Origin: CAYNVS01 sp964400725
GTDB lineage: Bacteria; Myxococcota_A; SURF-8; CAYNVS01
Direction: 5' to 3'
Length of the DNA: 38,237 nucleotides
Assembly: GCA_964400725.1 (NCBI GenBank)
Contig: CAYNVS010000031.1
Location: 1 to 38,237 of the forward strand
The translations under genes were made by a program, and so were the position numbers. How positions within the stretch are numbered: position 1 is the first letter of the stretch; the number at the start of each line of letters is the position of its first letter. The notes under the pieces were generated by a model. It did no database searches, was not told the origin of the DNA, and was given only the letters and a program-made list of their open reading frames with translations. Below, piece after piece: positions 32,064-38,237 of this stretch.

Positions 32064-32092
32064 AATTTACGTCTAAAAATAACAAGGGTCAA
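32064..32092 (-). promoter_or_regulatory. Possible promoter of the small protein-rluD-pgeF operon
   Basis: On the minus strand TTGACC (32092-32087) and TAAATT (32069-32064) are 17 nt apart, about 58 nt before the ATG. A second TTGACA lies just downstream, with TATTGT at an over-long 22-nt spacing. Confidence 0.4.
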
Positions 32093-32171
32093 ACTTCGGC
32101 GCCGCTATTGCCCTCCTCGCGCGCCGCCCATCCCAGTTTGCGGAGAGTGGCCGACCGTTTTTGCGCGTCGA

Positions 32172-33422
32172 TTAAAATCTGTATCCGATATTGAAACTCA
32201 AAAGGTGAATCATGTTTTTATACTCGCCCGGCACGGCGTTTTCGCTTCCGACCTCGCGCGGCACGAGCATGACCAGCATGTAGCCTAAATCAACCGTCGC
32301 CCCAAACATATCGACGCCTACGCCGAACGATACGTTGTTGCGGTTTGAGTCCGGCAGCATCGGGTCGATGGTGTCGTCCGGCACCGGATTTTGGTCGAAG
32401 ACGTATCCGGCTCTCACCTTCAGCGCGCCGTTTCCCGGCAGCAGGTTTTTAAAAGCGTAAGAAAGAGCGACGCGCAGCTGCATGGCGTTCTGCCAGTTTT
32501 TCTCGAAAACCTGTTTTTCGGGGCGCCCTTTTTTGAAAGTAAAGGAAAGAGAGTCGTAAACCGACCAGAAATTGTAGTTGAAATCAACTTCCGCCACAAA
32601 GTTTTCAAACGGCTCGTAAGCCACGCCCAGCGTAAGCAGATCGGGCATGGTCAAACCGCTGTCGAGATTGCCGTCGGGCAGCTGCGTGCGCAAATAGCGC
32701 GGAACGTCGTAAAAGCGCGCTTTTGCGTCCTTCAGGTCCAGCTTCATGCGGCTGCGGTAAGTCATTCCTATGCTTAACGGCTTTATGGGACGAACCAGAA
32801 CCGCGACGTTGCCGCCGAAGCCCATAGTGTTGCCGGAAAACTCCATGCCTCCGCGGGAAGAATCGAAATCCAATTCCTTATTGAGCTGAACGTTTCCCCA
32901 GCCGAAATCGAAGCCGGCGGCGACCGCCAGCCAGTCGAATATTTGATAAGCGACGTTCGGGTTGAAATAAAGCGAGAACATCTGAATAGATTTGACTTGA
33001 TTGGCGACGATCGCCGTTCCCTTTCCCTGTTCTCCTTTGGGCCAAGTTACTCCGAGGCCGAACGGAGCGTTCACGCCGAACCCGACCGCAAATCCCGACT
33101 CGTGCTTGTAAGTTACGTAAAAATTGGGAAGGAAAAAGTTGCTGGCTTCCGCGTCCACGGTTTCATAGCCCGCCGGTTTGAACGACGTGGCGTTGTGCGC
33201 CCAAGTGAATCCCGCGTATAGATTAAGCGTTCCGTCTAACGAGGGAAGCCCCGCCGGATTGAACCAATTAGCGCTGGCGTCCTGCGGATTTGCGACCACC
33301 GCGCTGGCTAAACCTGTGGCGCTTGCGCCAAGCTCCGGAACGTAAAAACCGTTGGCCGACGCGCTTTGAGGCGCCAGAAAAATCGCCGCCGCGGCCGCGA
33401 ATAACAACGCTTTGACTTTCAT
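32172..33422 (-). CDS. fadL: FadL/OmpP1/TodX family outer-membrane transporter
   Basis: A 416-residue exported beta-barrel protein that moves long-chain fatty acids or other hydrophobic compounds across the outer membrane. The signal peptide ends near SASA (residue 23). The mature N-terminus has the FadL hatch pattern NGFYVPELGASATGLASA, then NPQDASANWFNPAGL, which includes the NPA-type motif. The rest alternates as beta strands and ends with NIGYRF, a C-terminal Phe as in barrel proteins. AAAGGAG precedes the ATG by eight bases. It starts 57 nt after the stop of the lipase gene on the same strand, so the two are probably cotranscribed, the lipase supplying fatty acids to FadL. Confidence 0.92.
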   Translation of the reverse strand: MKVKALLFAAAAAIFLAPQSASANGFYVPELGASATGLASAVVANPQDASANWFNPAGLPSLDGTLNLYAGFTWAHNATSFKPAGYETVDAEASNFFLPNFYVTYKHESGFAVGFGVNAPFGLGVTWPKGEQGKGTAIVANQVKSIQMFSLYFNPNVAYQIFDWLAVAAGFDFGWGNVQLNKELDFDSSRGGMEFSGNTMGFGGNVAVLVRPIKPLSIGMTYRSRMKLDLKDAKARFYDVPRYLRTQLPDGNLDSGLTMPDLLTLGVAYEPFENFVAEVDFNYNFWSVYDSLSFTFKKGRPEKQVFEKNWQNAMQLRVALSYAFKNLLPGNGALKVRAGYVFDQNPVPDDTIDPMLPDSNRNNVSFGVGVDMFGATVDLGYMLVMLVPREVGSENAVPGEYKNMIHLLSFNIGYRF

Positions 33423-33479
33423 ATCGGTTCTCCTTTCTTTAAAGGAAGATATAATCTTCGCAATTCGGGTTTTCGGTTT

Positions 33480-35771
33480 CTACTTCAACGCCGCGCCTTT
33501 GGTCGTCATAAATTTGACGGCCTGAGAGCGCGCCGAAGCGCCTACGGCTTGATAGTAAGCGTCCGCAGTCGAGTCGGCGGTGAAGAAGCCGTGCTTGCCG
33601 TCGGCATCGCCGCTCTTTTTCGAGAACGTCGAGAACCACATTAAAGCGCTGTTTATTTCCGGAGCCTTGTCGTTGTCCGGGTCGTACAGCTTTACGACGT
33701 TGTTTTCAGCCGCCTGATCCGCCGCGGTCGCCAGTTTTGCAACGTCTCCGTTCGTAACGACGCTTACGAAATACTGCGTGGTAACGTTGGAAATAACCGG
33801 GTCGTCCTGCATCATTTGAACGAGCAGAGAGCGCGGAGCCAGCGTAACCGGATCGGAGAAGGCGAGCTTTTTATTGACCGTGTGGCCTACAAACATAACG
33901 GGGTCGGCCTGCTCCAGCACCCAGCCGGTAAGACCGAGGAACTTAGTATAGTAAGTCGTTCCCTCGAAAATGCCCATGCTTTGCAGCGCGGCGTTAATCG
34001 GGTCTTTAATGCCGGCGTCCTTGGTCGTCGTCAGTATATTCGGCCAGCCGGCGCCGACGGCGGAAACCGCCCACGTCTTTATTCTGTCTTCGACTCCGGC
34101 GAACACGCCGCCCATAATGCCTCCAAGCGACTCGCCGACGAAGCCGATAATCGGGATGTACGGCTTGGACGAAGAAGCGTCGATGGGGAGATCCGCGGCG
34201 AACAATTTGCCGACGCCGTTTGCGAGGTCTTGAACGGAGTTCGTAAGCTGCGCCCAGTCCAAAACCGCTTGACGCACGTTGTCGCGGGTGGCGAAGAGAT
34301 TCGGCGAAAGGAATTGATATTTCGGGTCGTCCTTATTTGCGCGCTCTCCGTGCCAAGGGGCGTCGATTGCTACGACGGCGATTTTCGCCTGAATGTACTC
34401 CTTTGCCATATTGATGATTTTATCTTTAGAGCCTCCCAAACCGTGCGCGAAAATCGCGACGCCTTCGAGCTTGTCGGCTCCGGCTAATACCGGCTGAATC
34501 ATAACGAACGGAACCTGCTCGGCGCTGTATTCCAGTCTAAACGGGTTGGCGGCGTCGGTCGAGGGTTTGAAGGTGTATGAGCCGGACGATTTGTCTTTCA
34601 GGAAGAAAAGACTAGTAAACGTCCCTTTGCTGGCGACGGCTATGGAATCGAAGTCGGTTTTGCCGCTGAATATAACGCTTGGCGCGACTTTCTCCTTGCC
34701 GGATTCAATCGTCGCCGCGGGCGGCAGCTGTCCCGCCGCAAACGCCTGCAAAATGCCCGCGCGAAGTTTAAGCAATGCGTCGGTGTCGTTGCCGGTGCGC
34801 ATAGTCCAAAGCATCGCCACGTTGTCGGCGGGAATAGGCGGCAGCATAACCGTTTCGCCGACAGATACGCCGTTTGCCAGAAGCGGCAGAATGCCGGAGT
34901 AAATTTGACGCAGCTTTTCCGCGTCGCAGGCGTCGTCGTCGTTGTCGATGAGTGCCGTGAGTTTTTTATGCTTTGCGACGTCGCAAAGCGGAGTCGAGCC
35001 TCTTACCATATAGAAGAACGCGGCGGGCTCGACCATTTGCCCCTTCGTGTCTTTTATGCCGACTACGTTTCCGTCCTTATCCTTGCCGCTCAAAATTATA
35101 ATCATGTATTCCTTGTATTCCAAAAGCGGCGCCAGCATTTTAATTTGCAGCTTTTTCGTCGCGGGGTCGTAAACCGGCTGGTAGGGAATGTCTTTGGGCA
35201 GCTGCGGCTCCAGTTTTAGCATAAGCGACAACAATTGCTGCTCTTCCGGTTTAGAGGTGTCCACGCCGAGCTTCTCTTTTACCTGCGTCATCGTCGCGCC
35301 CTGAGCTATCATTCCGGCCATGCCGGTAAAGACGTCGCGGGATAGGCCGAGCATTATGACGCTTTCTTTGGTTACCGTCGCCGGATCTACGTCCACGGAA
35401 CCCATGGTTTCAATTGAAAGGTAAGGCGGAACCCAGGCGGAGAAACCGTTGTAGGTCGCGTTAATCGCGCACATCATTTGATCGGTCTGCGAGTCGGTCG
35501 GCTTAATTTTGTCGCAAGTAAGGCCGGGCGCGCTTAGCGGGAGAGCTAATTTCCCCGTGTCTTTGGGAAGTTCGCCGTCGGGCCAGTCGGCGTTCATTTC
35601 GTAAATCACGTCGTTAGGGTATGGAATGTCGGAGTTTGCCGGGTCAAAAACCGTCTGCACGATGTCGAAGTCTTTTTGATCGATGTTCTTGCACCCGCTC
35701 GCCGCGGCTCCGAGCGCGGCGGACGACAGCGCAATGATAAAAATAACCATTATTTTGTTGCATCGCGTCAT
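33480..35771 (-). CDS. VolA-like surface lipoprotein lipase/lysophospholipase
   Basis: A 763-residue exported lipoprotein. The signal ends at Cys27 (AAASGCKN). The N-terminal part (FDPANSDIPYPNDVIY, LPLSAPG, GFSAW) has the features of the bacterial virulence-factor lipase N-domain. The C-terminal alpha/beta-hydrolase has IFAHGLGGSKD, then VVAIDAPWHGERAN, the nucleophile Ser548 in FVGESLGGIMGG, a candidate Asp at 656/657 (QDDPVI) and a candidate His727 (GKHGFF). Vibrio VolA, a surface lysophospholipase encoded with FadL, has the same architecture and gene partnership. GGAGG sets the start at 35771. FadL follows after 57 nt. Substrate (lysophospholipid or triglyceride) is inference. Confidence 0.85.
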   Translation of the reverse strand: MTRCNKIMVIFIIALSSAALGAAASGCKNIDQKDFDIVQTVFDPANSDIPYPNDVIYEMNADWPDGELPKDTGKLALPLSAPGLTCDKIKPTDSQTDQMMCAINATYNGFSAWVPPYLSIETMGSVDVDPATVTKESVIMLGLSRDVFTGMAGMIAQGATMTQVKEKLGVDTSKPEEQQLLSLMLKLEPQLPKDIPYQPVYDPATKKLQIKMLAPLLEYKEYMIIILSGKDKDGNVVGIKDTKGQMVEPAAFFYMVRGSTPLCDVAKHKKLTALIDNDDDACDAEKLRQIYSGILPLLANGVSVGETVMLPPIPADNVAMLWTMRTGNDTDALLKLRAGILQAFAAGQLPPAATIESGKEKVAPSVIFSGKTDFDSIAVASKGTFTSLFFLKDKSSGSYTFKPSTDAANPFRLEYSAEQVPFVMIQPVLAGADKLEGVAIFAHGLGGSKDKIINMAKEYIQAKIAVVAIDAPWHGERANKDDPKYQFLSPNLFATRDNVRQAVLDWAQLTNSVQDLANGVGKLFAADLPIDASSSKPYIPIIGFVGESLGGIMGGVFAGVEDRIKTWAVSAVGAGWPNILTTTKDAGIKDPINAALQSMGIFEGTTYYTKFLGLTGWVLEQADPVMFVGHTVNKKLAFSDPVTLAPRSLLVQMMQDDPVISNVTTQYFVSVVTNGDVAKLATAADQAAENNVVKLYDPDNDKAPEINSALMWFSTFSKKSGDADGKHGFFTADSTADAYYQAVGASARSQAVKFMTTKGAALK

Positions 35772-35821
35772 ATTTCGCCTCCTGTTGGCATGTATTTTCA
35801 CAGTTATATTCTCTTGTTACT

Positions 35822-35850
35822 AAAATACTCCCGCAGCCGCATTCTTGCAA
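35822..35850 (-). promoter_or_regulatory. Promoter of the lipase-fadL operon
   Basis: On the minus strand TTGCAA (35850-35845) and TATTTT (35827-35822) are 17 nt apart, with the -10 about 50 nt upstream of the ATG. This is a reasonable sigma-70 match; no operator is obvious. Confidence 0.45.
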
Positions 35851-36055
35851 GTTTTTTCTAATAAAAACTTTATTTTATAGTTAGAAATAAATTTACAAGT
35901 AATTGCCGCGCAAGAGTTTAAAGAACGTACGGCGGCTTCAACTAAATTAATTCGGCGCCGCTTATTTGATTTATACAATAGTAGGAATGTATAATAAATC
36001 AATACAAACGTAAAAATATTATGCGCGAAACAAGGCAAAAAAACGACCTGTTCCC

Positions 36056-36092
36056 GTCTGTAAAAACGGGCGGCCGGTTTTTGCGCGGCCGC
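36056..36092 (+). repeat. GC-rich hairpin, possible member of the intergenic repeat family
   Basis: GTCTGTAAAAAC leads into GCGGCCG (36070-36076), pairing with CGGCCGC (36086-36092) around GTTTTTGCG. The A-tract leader resembles repeat copies A and B, and GTTTTTGCGCGGC recurs near 27464 and, less fully, near 32157. No gene end lies nearby in either direction, so it is not an obvious terminator. Confidence 0.4.
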
Positions 36093-36163
36093 GTTTTGAA
36101 TTGCAATCTATGGTAATTTACATTAAAATTTATTCAGGCGGCAATAAATATAAAGTAAACAAA

Positions 36164-36253
36164 ATGCAAAAACCGCTTTTTATTCTGGTCCGACTCGCTT
36201 TCGCCGCCGTTTGGGCGTCAGCCCTCGCCGTAAAACGGAAAATTAAACACTAA
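36164..36253 (+). CDS. Possible 29-residue membrane peptide
   Basis: A short frame starting MQKPLFILVRLAFAAVW and ending in a basic tail (VKRKIKH). It has one hydrophobic segment and positive charges at the end, typical of small membrane peptides. There is no clear Shine-Dalgarno within 12 bases (AGGCGG is about 22 nt upstream). It could equally be chance in intergenic DNA. Confidence 0.2.
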   Translation: MQKPLFILVRLAFAAVWASALAVKRKIKH

Positions 36254-36285
36254 AACCGCCGCATCCCGGCGGCAAGGATTGCTAG

Positions 36286-36720
36286 ATGCCTATAAAGTTT
36301 ACCGTTAAAACCTCGTACGTTATTAATGGCAAACGCTACGATAACCTTGAAGAAATGCCGCCTGAAATCCGCGCGATATACGATAAGGCGGCGGGCGCGG
36401 AGAACGGCGCGCCCGACAATCTTTCTTCGCAAAGGCTCAAATCGGCGTACCGCCAAATTTGGGCGTTTTTATTAAGCGGCGTCGCGTCGCTTGCGCTGGT
36501 TCTTTTATTCGGAGGAAGATTGGAAGGATCGCCGACGTTTCGCGCCGACTCGAACGCCGGTTGGCTGCTTGCGGTTCCGGCGCTTTTATTCGCCGCCGCC
36601 TTTTATACGAGCGTAAAACGCTGGCGCTGCGAAAACTGCGGCGCTTTTTTGCCGACTATAAATTACCCCAAAGAAGGGCCGCGCTGCGAAAACTGCGGAC
36701 GCAGACATATATTGCGCTAG
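36286..36720 (+). CDS. Small membrane protein with a C-terminal zinc ribbon
   Basis: A 144-residue protein. The N-terminus (YVINGKRYDNLEEMPPEIRA) is a motif seen in short bacterial proteins of unknown function. Two hydrophobic segments (about 56-76 and 91-109) are followed by a zinc-ribbon-like pair of CxxC motifs at Cys115/118 (CENCGA) and Cys134/137 (CENCGR), which would lie in the cytoplasm. AAGGA is seven bases before the ATG. Its 3' end meets a bidirectional terminator shared with the convergent LysM gene. Function is unknown; the metal site and topology are inferred from the motif spacing. Confidence 0.7.
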   Translation: MPIKFTVKTSYVINGKRYDNLEEMPPEIRAIYDKAAGAENGAPDNLSSQRLKSAYRQIWAFLLSGVASLALVLLFGGRLEGSPTFRADSNAGWLLAVPALLFAAAFYTSVKRWRCENCGAFLPTINYPKEGPRCENCGRRHILR

Positions 36721-36756
36721 TCTCCGCCGCGCGCAATTCATATTTTCGGCGCAAAA

Positions 36757-36778
36757 AAACCTCCGTCTCCGGAGGTTT
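36757..36778. terminator. Bidirectional Rho-independent terminator
   Basis: A perfect nine-bp stem, AAACCTCCG (36757-36765) and CGGAGGTTT (36770-36778), has the four-base loop TCTC. It is preceded by a run of A and followed by TCTTTT, so it works on both strands. It lies between the convergent zinc-ribbon and LysM genes. Confidence 0.85.
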
Positions 36779-36798
36779 CTTTTCAAGTATTAAGTTCT

Positions 36799-37977
36799 TT
36801 ATTCCTTTTTCATAACGAACTTGTCGCCGATTTCGATTTCCACCGCGCTTTTAATTACTATCGCCGTCGAAGTGGCGCTGCCGGTTGAAAGAACGATAAG
36901 CTCGGCGATTGTTACCGGCGGAAATTTCTCGTCTCCTTCGAGATCGACCACCGAGAATTTGAACGAGTCCAAGTCGCGGACGACCTGCATGTGGTTTCCT
37001 TCCTCGACTCCGTCGTTCACCCCTTTGTCGAGATAAACTATCGTCCAGTCGAACATGTATTCGTCATGTCCAAGTCTGTCGATGATGTACCCGTTAAGGT
37101 CTTTTTTGTTGGCCGTTTTAATTACGCTGCGGTAAGGGTTCGACCACGGACGCAGCAAGTCCCCGCGCTCGATTTCCGCATAGGCGTTGATTATGCGTCC
37201 TTTGCAGTCTTTTTCGTTGACGGCCTCGACTTTGACTTTGCCTAAAATTTGAATTTTATTTCCTACAAAATCTCCGGTTACGGGATGTTCAACTTCGCCG
37301 TCAATTCTATAGATTTGAAAAACGTCTCCGATTTTCGGCGCGTTTTCGCCAAACTTCAAATAAACGATGTCGTGCTGAGTAAACAGAGTTTTCTCAAAAG
37401 GAGAGCCGACGACTTTGCCGCTTGATTTTATTTCGGACGCGCTGACGAAGCCTTCGCGGCGCACGCTGGTAAGCTGCTTCTGCTTTTTGCGCAAATCGGC
37501 GTAAAGCTGTTTTTTGCTGGTGCCCAGCTCGTAAACGGTTCCGACTTCCTCCTCTATTTTCTCTTCTTCGACAATCTTAATGTCCCCTTCTTCCTCCCCG
37601 CCCTTGCCGCCGTCTTCCTTGTTGTCGCCGATGCCTTCGAGGTTGGCTTTGCCGCCAACGTTAAGCAGTTTCTTGGCGTCCTCGCCTTCGGTAGGCCGCA
37701 TCTTTACCACCGCGCCCGGATAAATCCAGTGGGGGTCGGCGATTTCCGGATTTAACTTCCAAACCTTCTGCCAAAACCAAGGGTTGCCGAGGTGCTTTTC
37801 GCACAAATCCCACAACGTATCTCCCTGCGCGACCGTTATTTCGGCGGGAACGTCGGCCTTGGCCGAGCTCCAATCCGGGTCGGGATTGAACGACGCTTTA
37901 GGTTCGAGCTTCTTGTCTTCCGTCTGCCCGGTCTGGGGCGTTGAGCCGTCAACGGGGACGACAACGGCTTCCTCGGC
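36799..37977 (-). CDS. LysM domain protein with a FlgT-like C-terminal region, 5' end lost at a junction
   Basis: About 390 residues remain. A LysM peptidoglycan-binding domain is clear (ITVAQGDTLWDLCEKHLG, then WKLNPEIADPHWIYPG). An acidic linker follows, then a region resembling the FlgT C-terminal fold (DIVYLKFGENAPKIGDVFQI, HPVTGDFVGNKIQILG, ERGDLL) that ends at the bidirectional terminator. Proteins of this build normally begin with a signal peptide or lipobox, but here the frame runs upstream without one into an ABC-transporter ATPase N-terminus at about 37978. The true N-terminus is therefore missing from this window. The frame is open through the join, so the fused ORF of 464 residues is an artefact or a rearrangement. 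Confidence 0.85.
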   Translation of the reverse strand, partial: AEEAVVVPVDGSTPQTGQTEDKKLEPKASFNPDPDWSSAKADVPAEITVAQGDTLWDLCEKHLGNPWFWQKVWKLNPEIADPHWIYPGAVVKMRPTEGEDAKKLLNVGGKANLEGIGDNKEDGGKGGEEEGDIKIVEEEKIEEEVGTVYELGTSKKQLYADLRKKQKQLTSVRREGFVSASEIKSSGKVVGSPFEKTLFTQHDIVYLKFGENAPKIGDVFQIYRIDGEVEHPVTGDFVGNKIQILGKVKVEAVNEKDCKGRIINAYAEIERGDLLRPWSNPYRSVIKTANKKDLNGYIIDRLGHDEYMFDWTIVYLDKGVNDGVEEGNHMQVVRDLDSFKFSVVDLEGDEKFPPVTIAELIVLSTGSATSTAIVIKSAVEIEIGDKFVMKKE

Positions 37978-37990
37978 CGTCAGCTCCAGC
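37954..37990. other. Chimeric junction between two unrelated sequences
   Basis: Left of here the sequence has the window's usual style and encodes the LysM protein; right of here it encodes an ABC ATPase start and a glycosyltransferase end on the minus strand. Codon use changes to CTG-, GCC- and GGC-rich. The protein passes from DVSLELTA to EEAVVVPVDG with no Walker A. The exact base cannot be fixed by eye. Confidence 0.75.
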
Positions 37991-38094
37991 GACACGTCGC
38001 GCAGAACCTCCAGCGGGCCGCGGGCCGTGGGGAAGTCCTTGGCCAGCGACTCGGCACGCAGGAGCGGGCGGGTGTCAGAGGGTGTACTGCTCAT
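37978..38094 (-). pseudogene. ABC transporter ATP-binding protein, N-terminal fragment
   Basis: Thirty-nine residues from the ATG at 38094 (MSSTPSDTRPLLRAESLAKD, then PLEVLRDVSLELTA) match the start of LolD/MacB-type ABC ATPases, in which a Walker A loop follows this stretch within about ten residues. Instead the frame runs into the LysM protein. The start overlaps the end of a glycosyltransferase frame by 20 bases, as in a tight operon. It belongs to the foreign segment at the window's right end. Whether it is truncated in nature or by assembly cannot be decided here. Confidence 0.75.
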
Positions 38095-38237
38095 ACAGCC
38101 TCCAGGTTCTCTCGGCCATCGCGTGATCCGTGTAGGACGCGAGTACGGCGGCGCGTCCTTGCTGCCCAAGCTTCTGACGCCGATCCGGATCATCCATCAG
38201 CACGGCCAGGGCCTCGGCCAGTGCGGCAGGGTCTTGC
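38075..38237 (-). CDS. Glycosyltransferase C-terminal fragment (cut by window edge)
   Basis: Reading the minus strand from the right edge gives 53 residues ending at the TGA at 38075-38077. They begin QDPAALAEALAVLMDDPDRR and continue LGQQGRAAVLASYT and TWRLYEQYTL. This is the typical C-terminal tail of GT4-type glycosyltransferases (D-P-ALA-AL--LL-DP--R--LG--GR). The rest lies beyond the window. It overlaps the ABC ATPase start, so both belong to the same foreign operon. Confidence 0.75.
   Translation of the reverse strand, partial: QDPAALAEALAVLMDDPDRRQKLGQQGRAAVLASYTDHAMAERTWRLYEQYTL

Larger units (their letters stand above)
35772..36285. other. Divergent intergenic region (514 bases), mostly AT-rich
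   Basis: The region lies between the VolA-like gene (minus) and the zinc-ribbon gene (plus). It contains a promoter for the lipase operon, a GC-rich hairpin (36070-36092) resembling the repeat family, and a possible 29-residue ORF (36164-36253). The remainder is AT-rich without recognisable features. Confidence 0.6.

Noticed and set aside
32391..32777. Plus-strand frame of 128 residues opposite fadL
   Set aside because: It lies entirely within the FadL coding region on the other strand and has no recognisable features.
36799..38193. A single 464-residue protein joining an ABC ATPase start to a LysM domain
   Set aside because: The ATPase portion stops before its Walker A, the LysM portion lacks a signal peptide, and composition changes at the join. 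It is treated as two broken genes and a junction.
1..38237. CRISPR arrays, insertion sequences, prophage, tRNA and rRNA genes
   Set aside because: No regularly spaced direct repeats, transposase or integrase genes, or recognisable RNA gene sequences were found on reading through the window.

Overview
The window reads as chromosomal DNA of a Gram-negative, diderm bacterium. It is gene-dense, with moderately high GC in genes and AT-rich gaps. It encodes many lipoproteins with lipobox signals, two outer-membrane barrel families (a LamB-like sugar porin and FadL), RluD/PgeF, ComM and a very large PAS/GAF histidine kinase. Lipoproteins with Asp/Gly/Ser-rich linkers, the C_GCAxxG_C_C protein, the 2-hydroxyacyl-CoA dehydratase-type protein and the LysM/FlgT-like protein suggest a former-deltaproteobacterial (Myxococcota/Desulfobacterota-like) or related lineage with anaerobic metabolism. 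That placement is inference; no rRNA or tRNA gene was found.

Layout, left to right. 1-2625 (minus): the 5' two-thirds of dnaN, a C2-domain lipoprotein and a solitary HgdB/BcrB-type iron-sulfur protein. 2931-7768 (plus): a B12-binding radical SAM protein, a GNAT acetyltransferase, a TauE/SafE permease overlapping a divergent ApbE lipoprotein, and a two-helix membrane protein. 7765-14790 (minus): a split phosphorelay made of a lone receiver, a kinase of about 2044 residues (about ten PAS, three GAF, HisKA, HATPase) and a lone HPt protein. 15315-17513 (plus): comM and a RecA-like protein without a P-loop. 17521-20362 (minus): thiol-redox genes trxB, a CcdA-thioredoxin fusion and a C_GCAxxG_C_C protein. 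20403-26280 (minus): ogt, two secreted GH13 lipoproteins and a LamB-like porin, a plausible alpha-glucan degradation and uptake operon. 26395-27345 (minus): an unassigned lipoprotein. 27653-29818 (plus): a membrane-embedded spermidine-synthase-like protein. 29882-32006 (minus): a small conserved protein, rluD and pgeF. 32172-35771 (minus): a VolA-like surface lipase followed by FadL, a lipid hydrolysis and fatty-acid uptake pair. 36286-36720 (plus): a zinc-ribbon membrane protein. 36799-about 37977 (minus): a LysM/FlgT-like protein without its own N-terminus.

The last ~260 bases (about 37978-38237) do not belong with the rest. They encode the C-terminus of a glycosyltransferase overlapping the first ~40 residues of an ABC-transporter ATPase. 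The ATPase is fused in frame to the LysM protein before any Walker A motif, and base and codon use change there. The simplest reading is an assembly chimera; a real recombination junction is the alternative.

No established mobile element, CRISPR array or phage region was seen. The less ordinary items are a degenerate GC-rich intergenic repeat family placed mainly in divergent promoter regions, the ComM/pseudo-RecA pair, the split phosphorelay, the VolA-FadL pair and the divergent ApbE and spermidine-synthase-like proteins.
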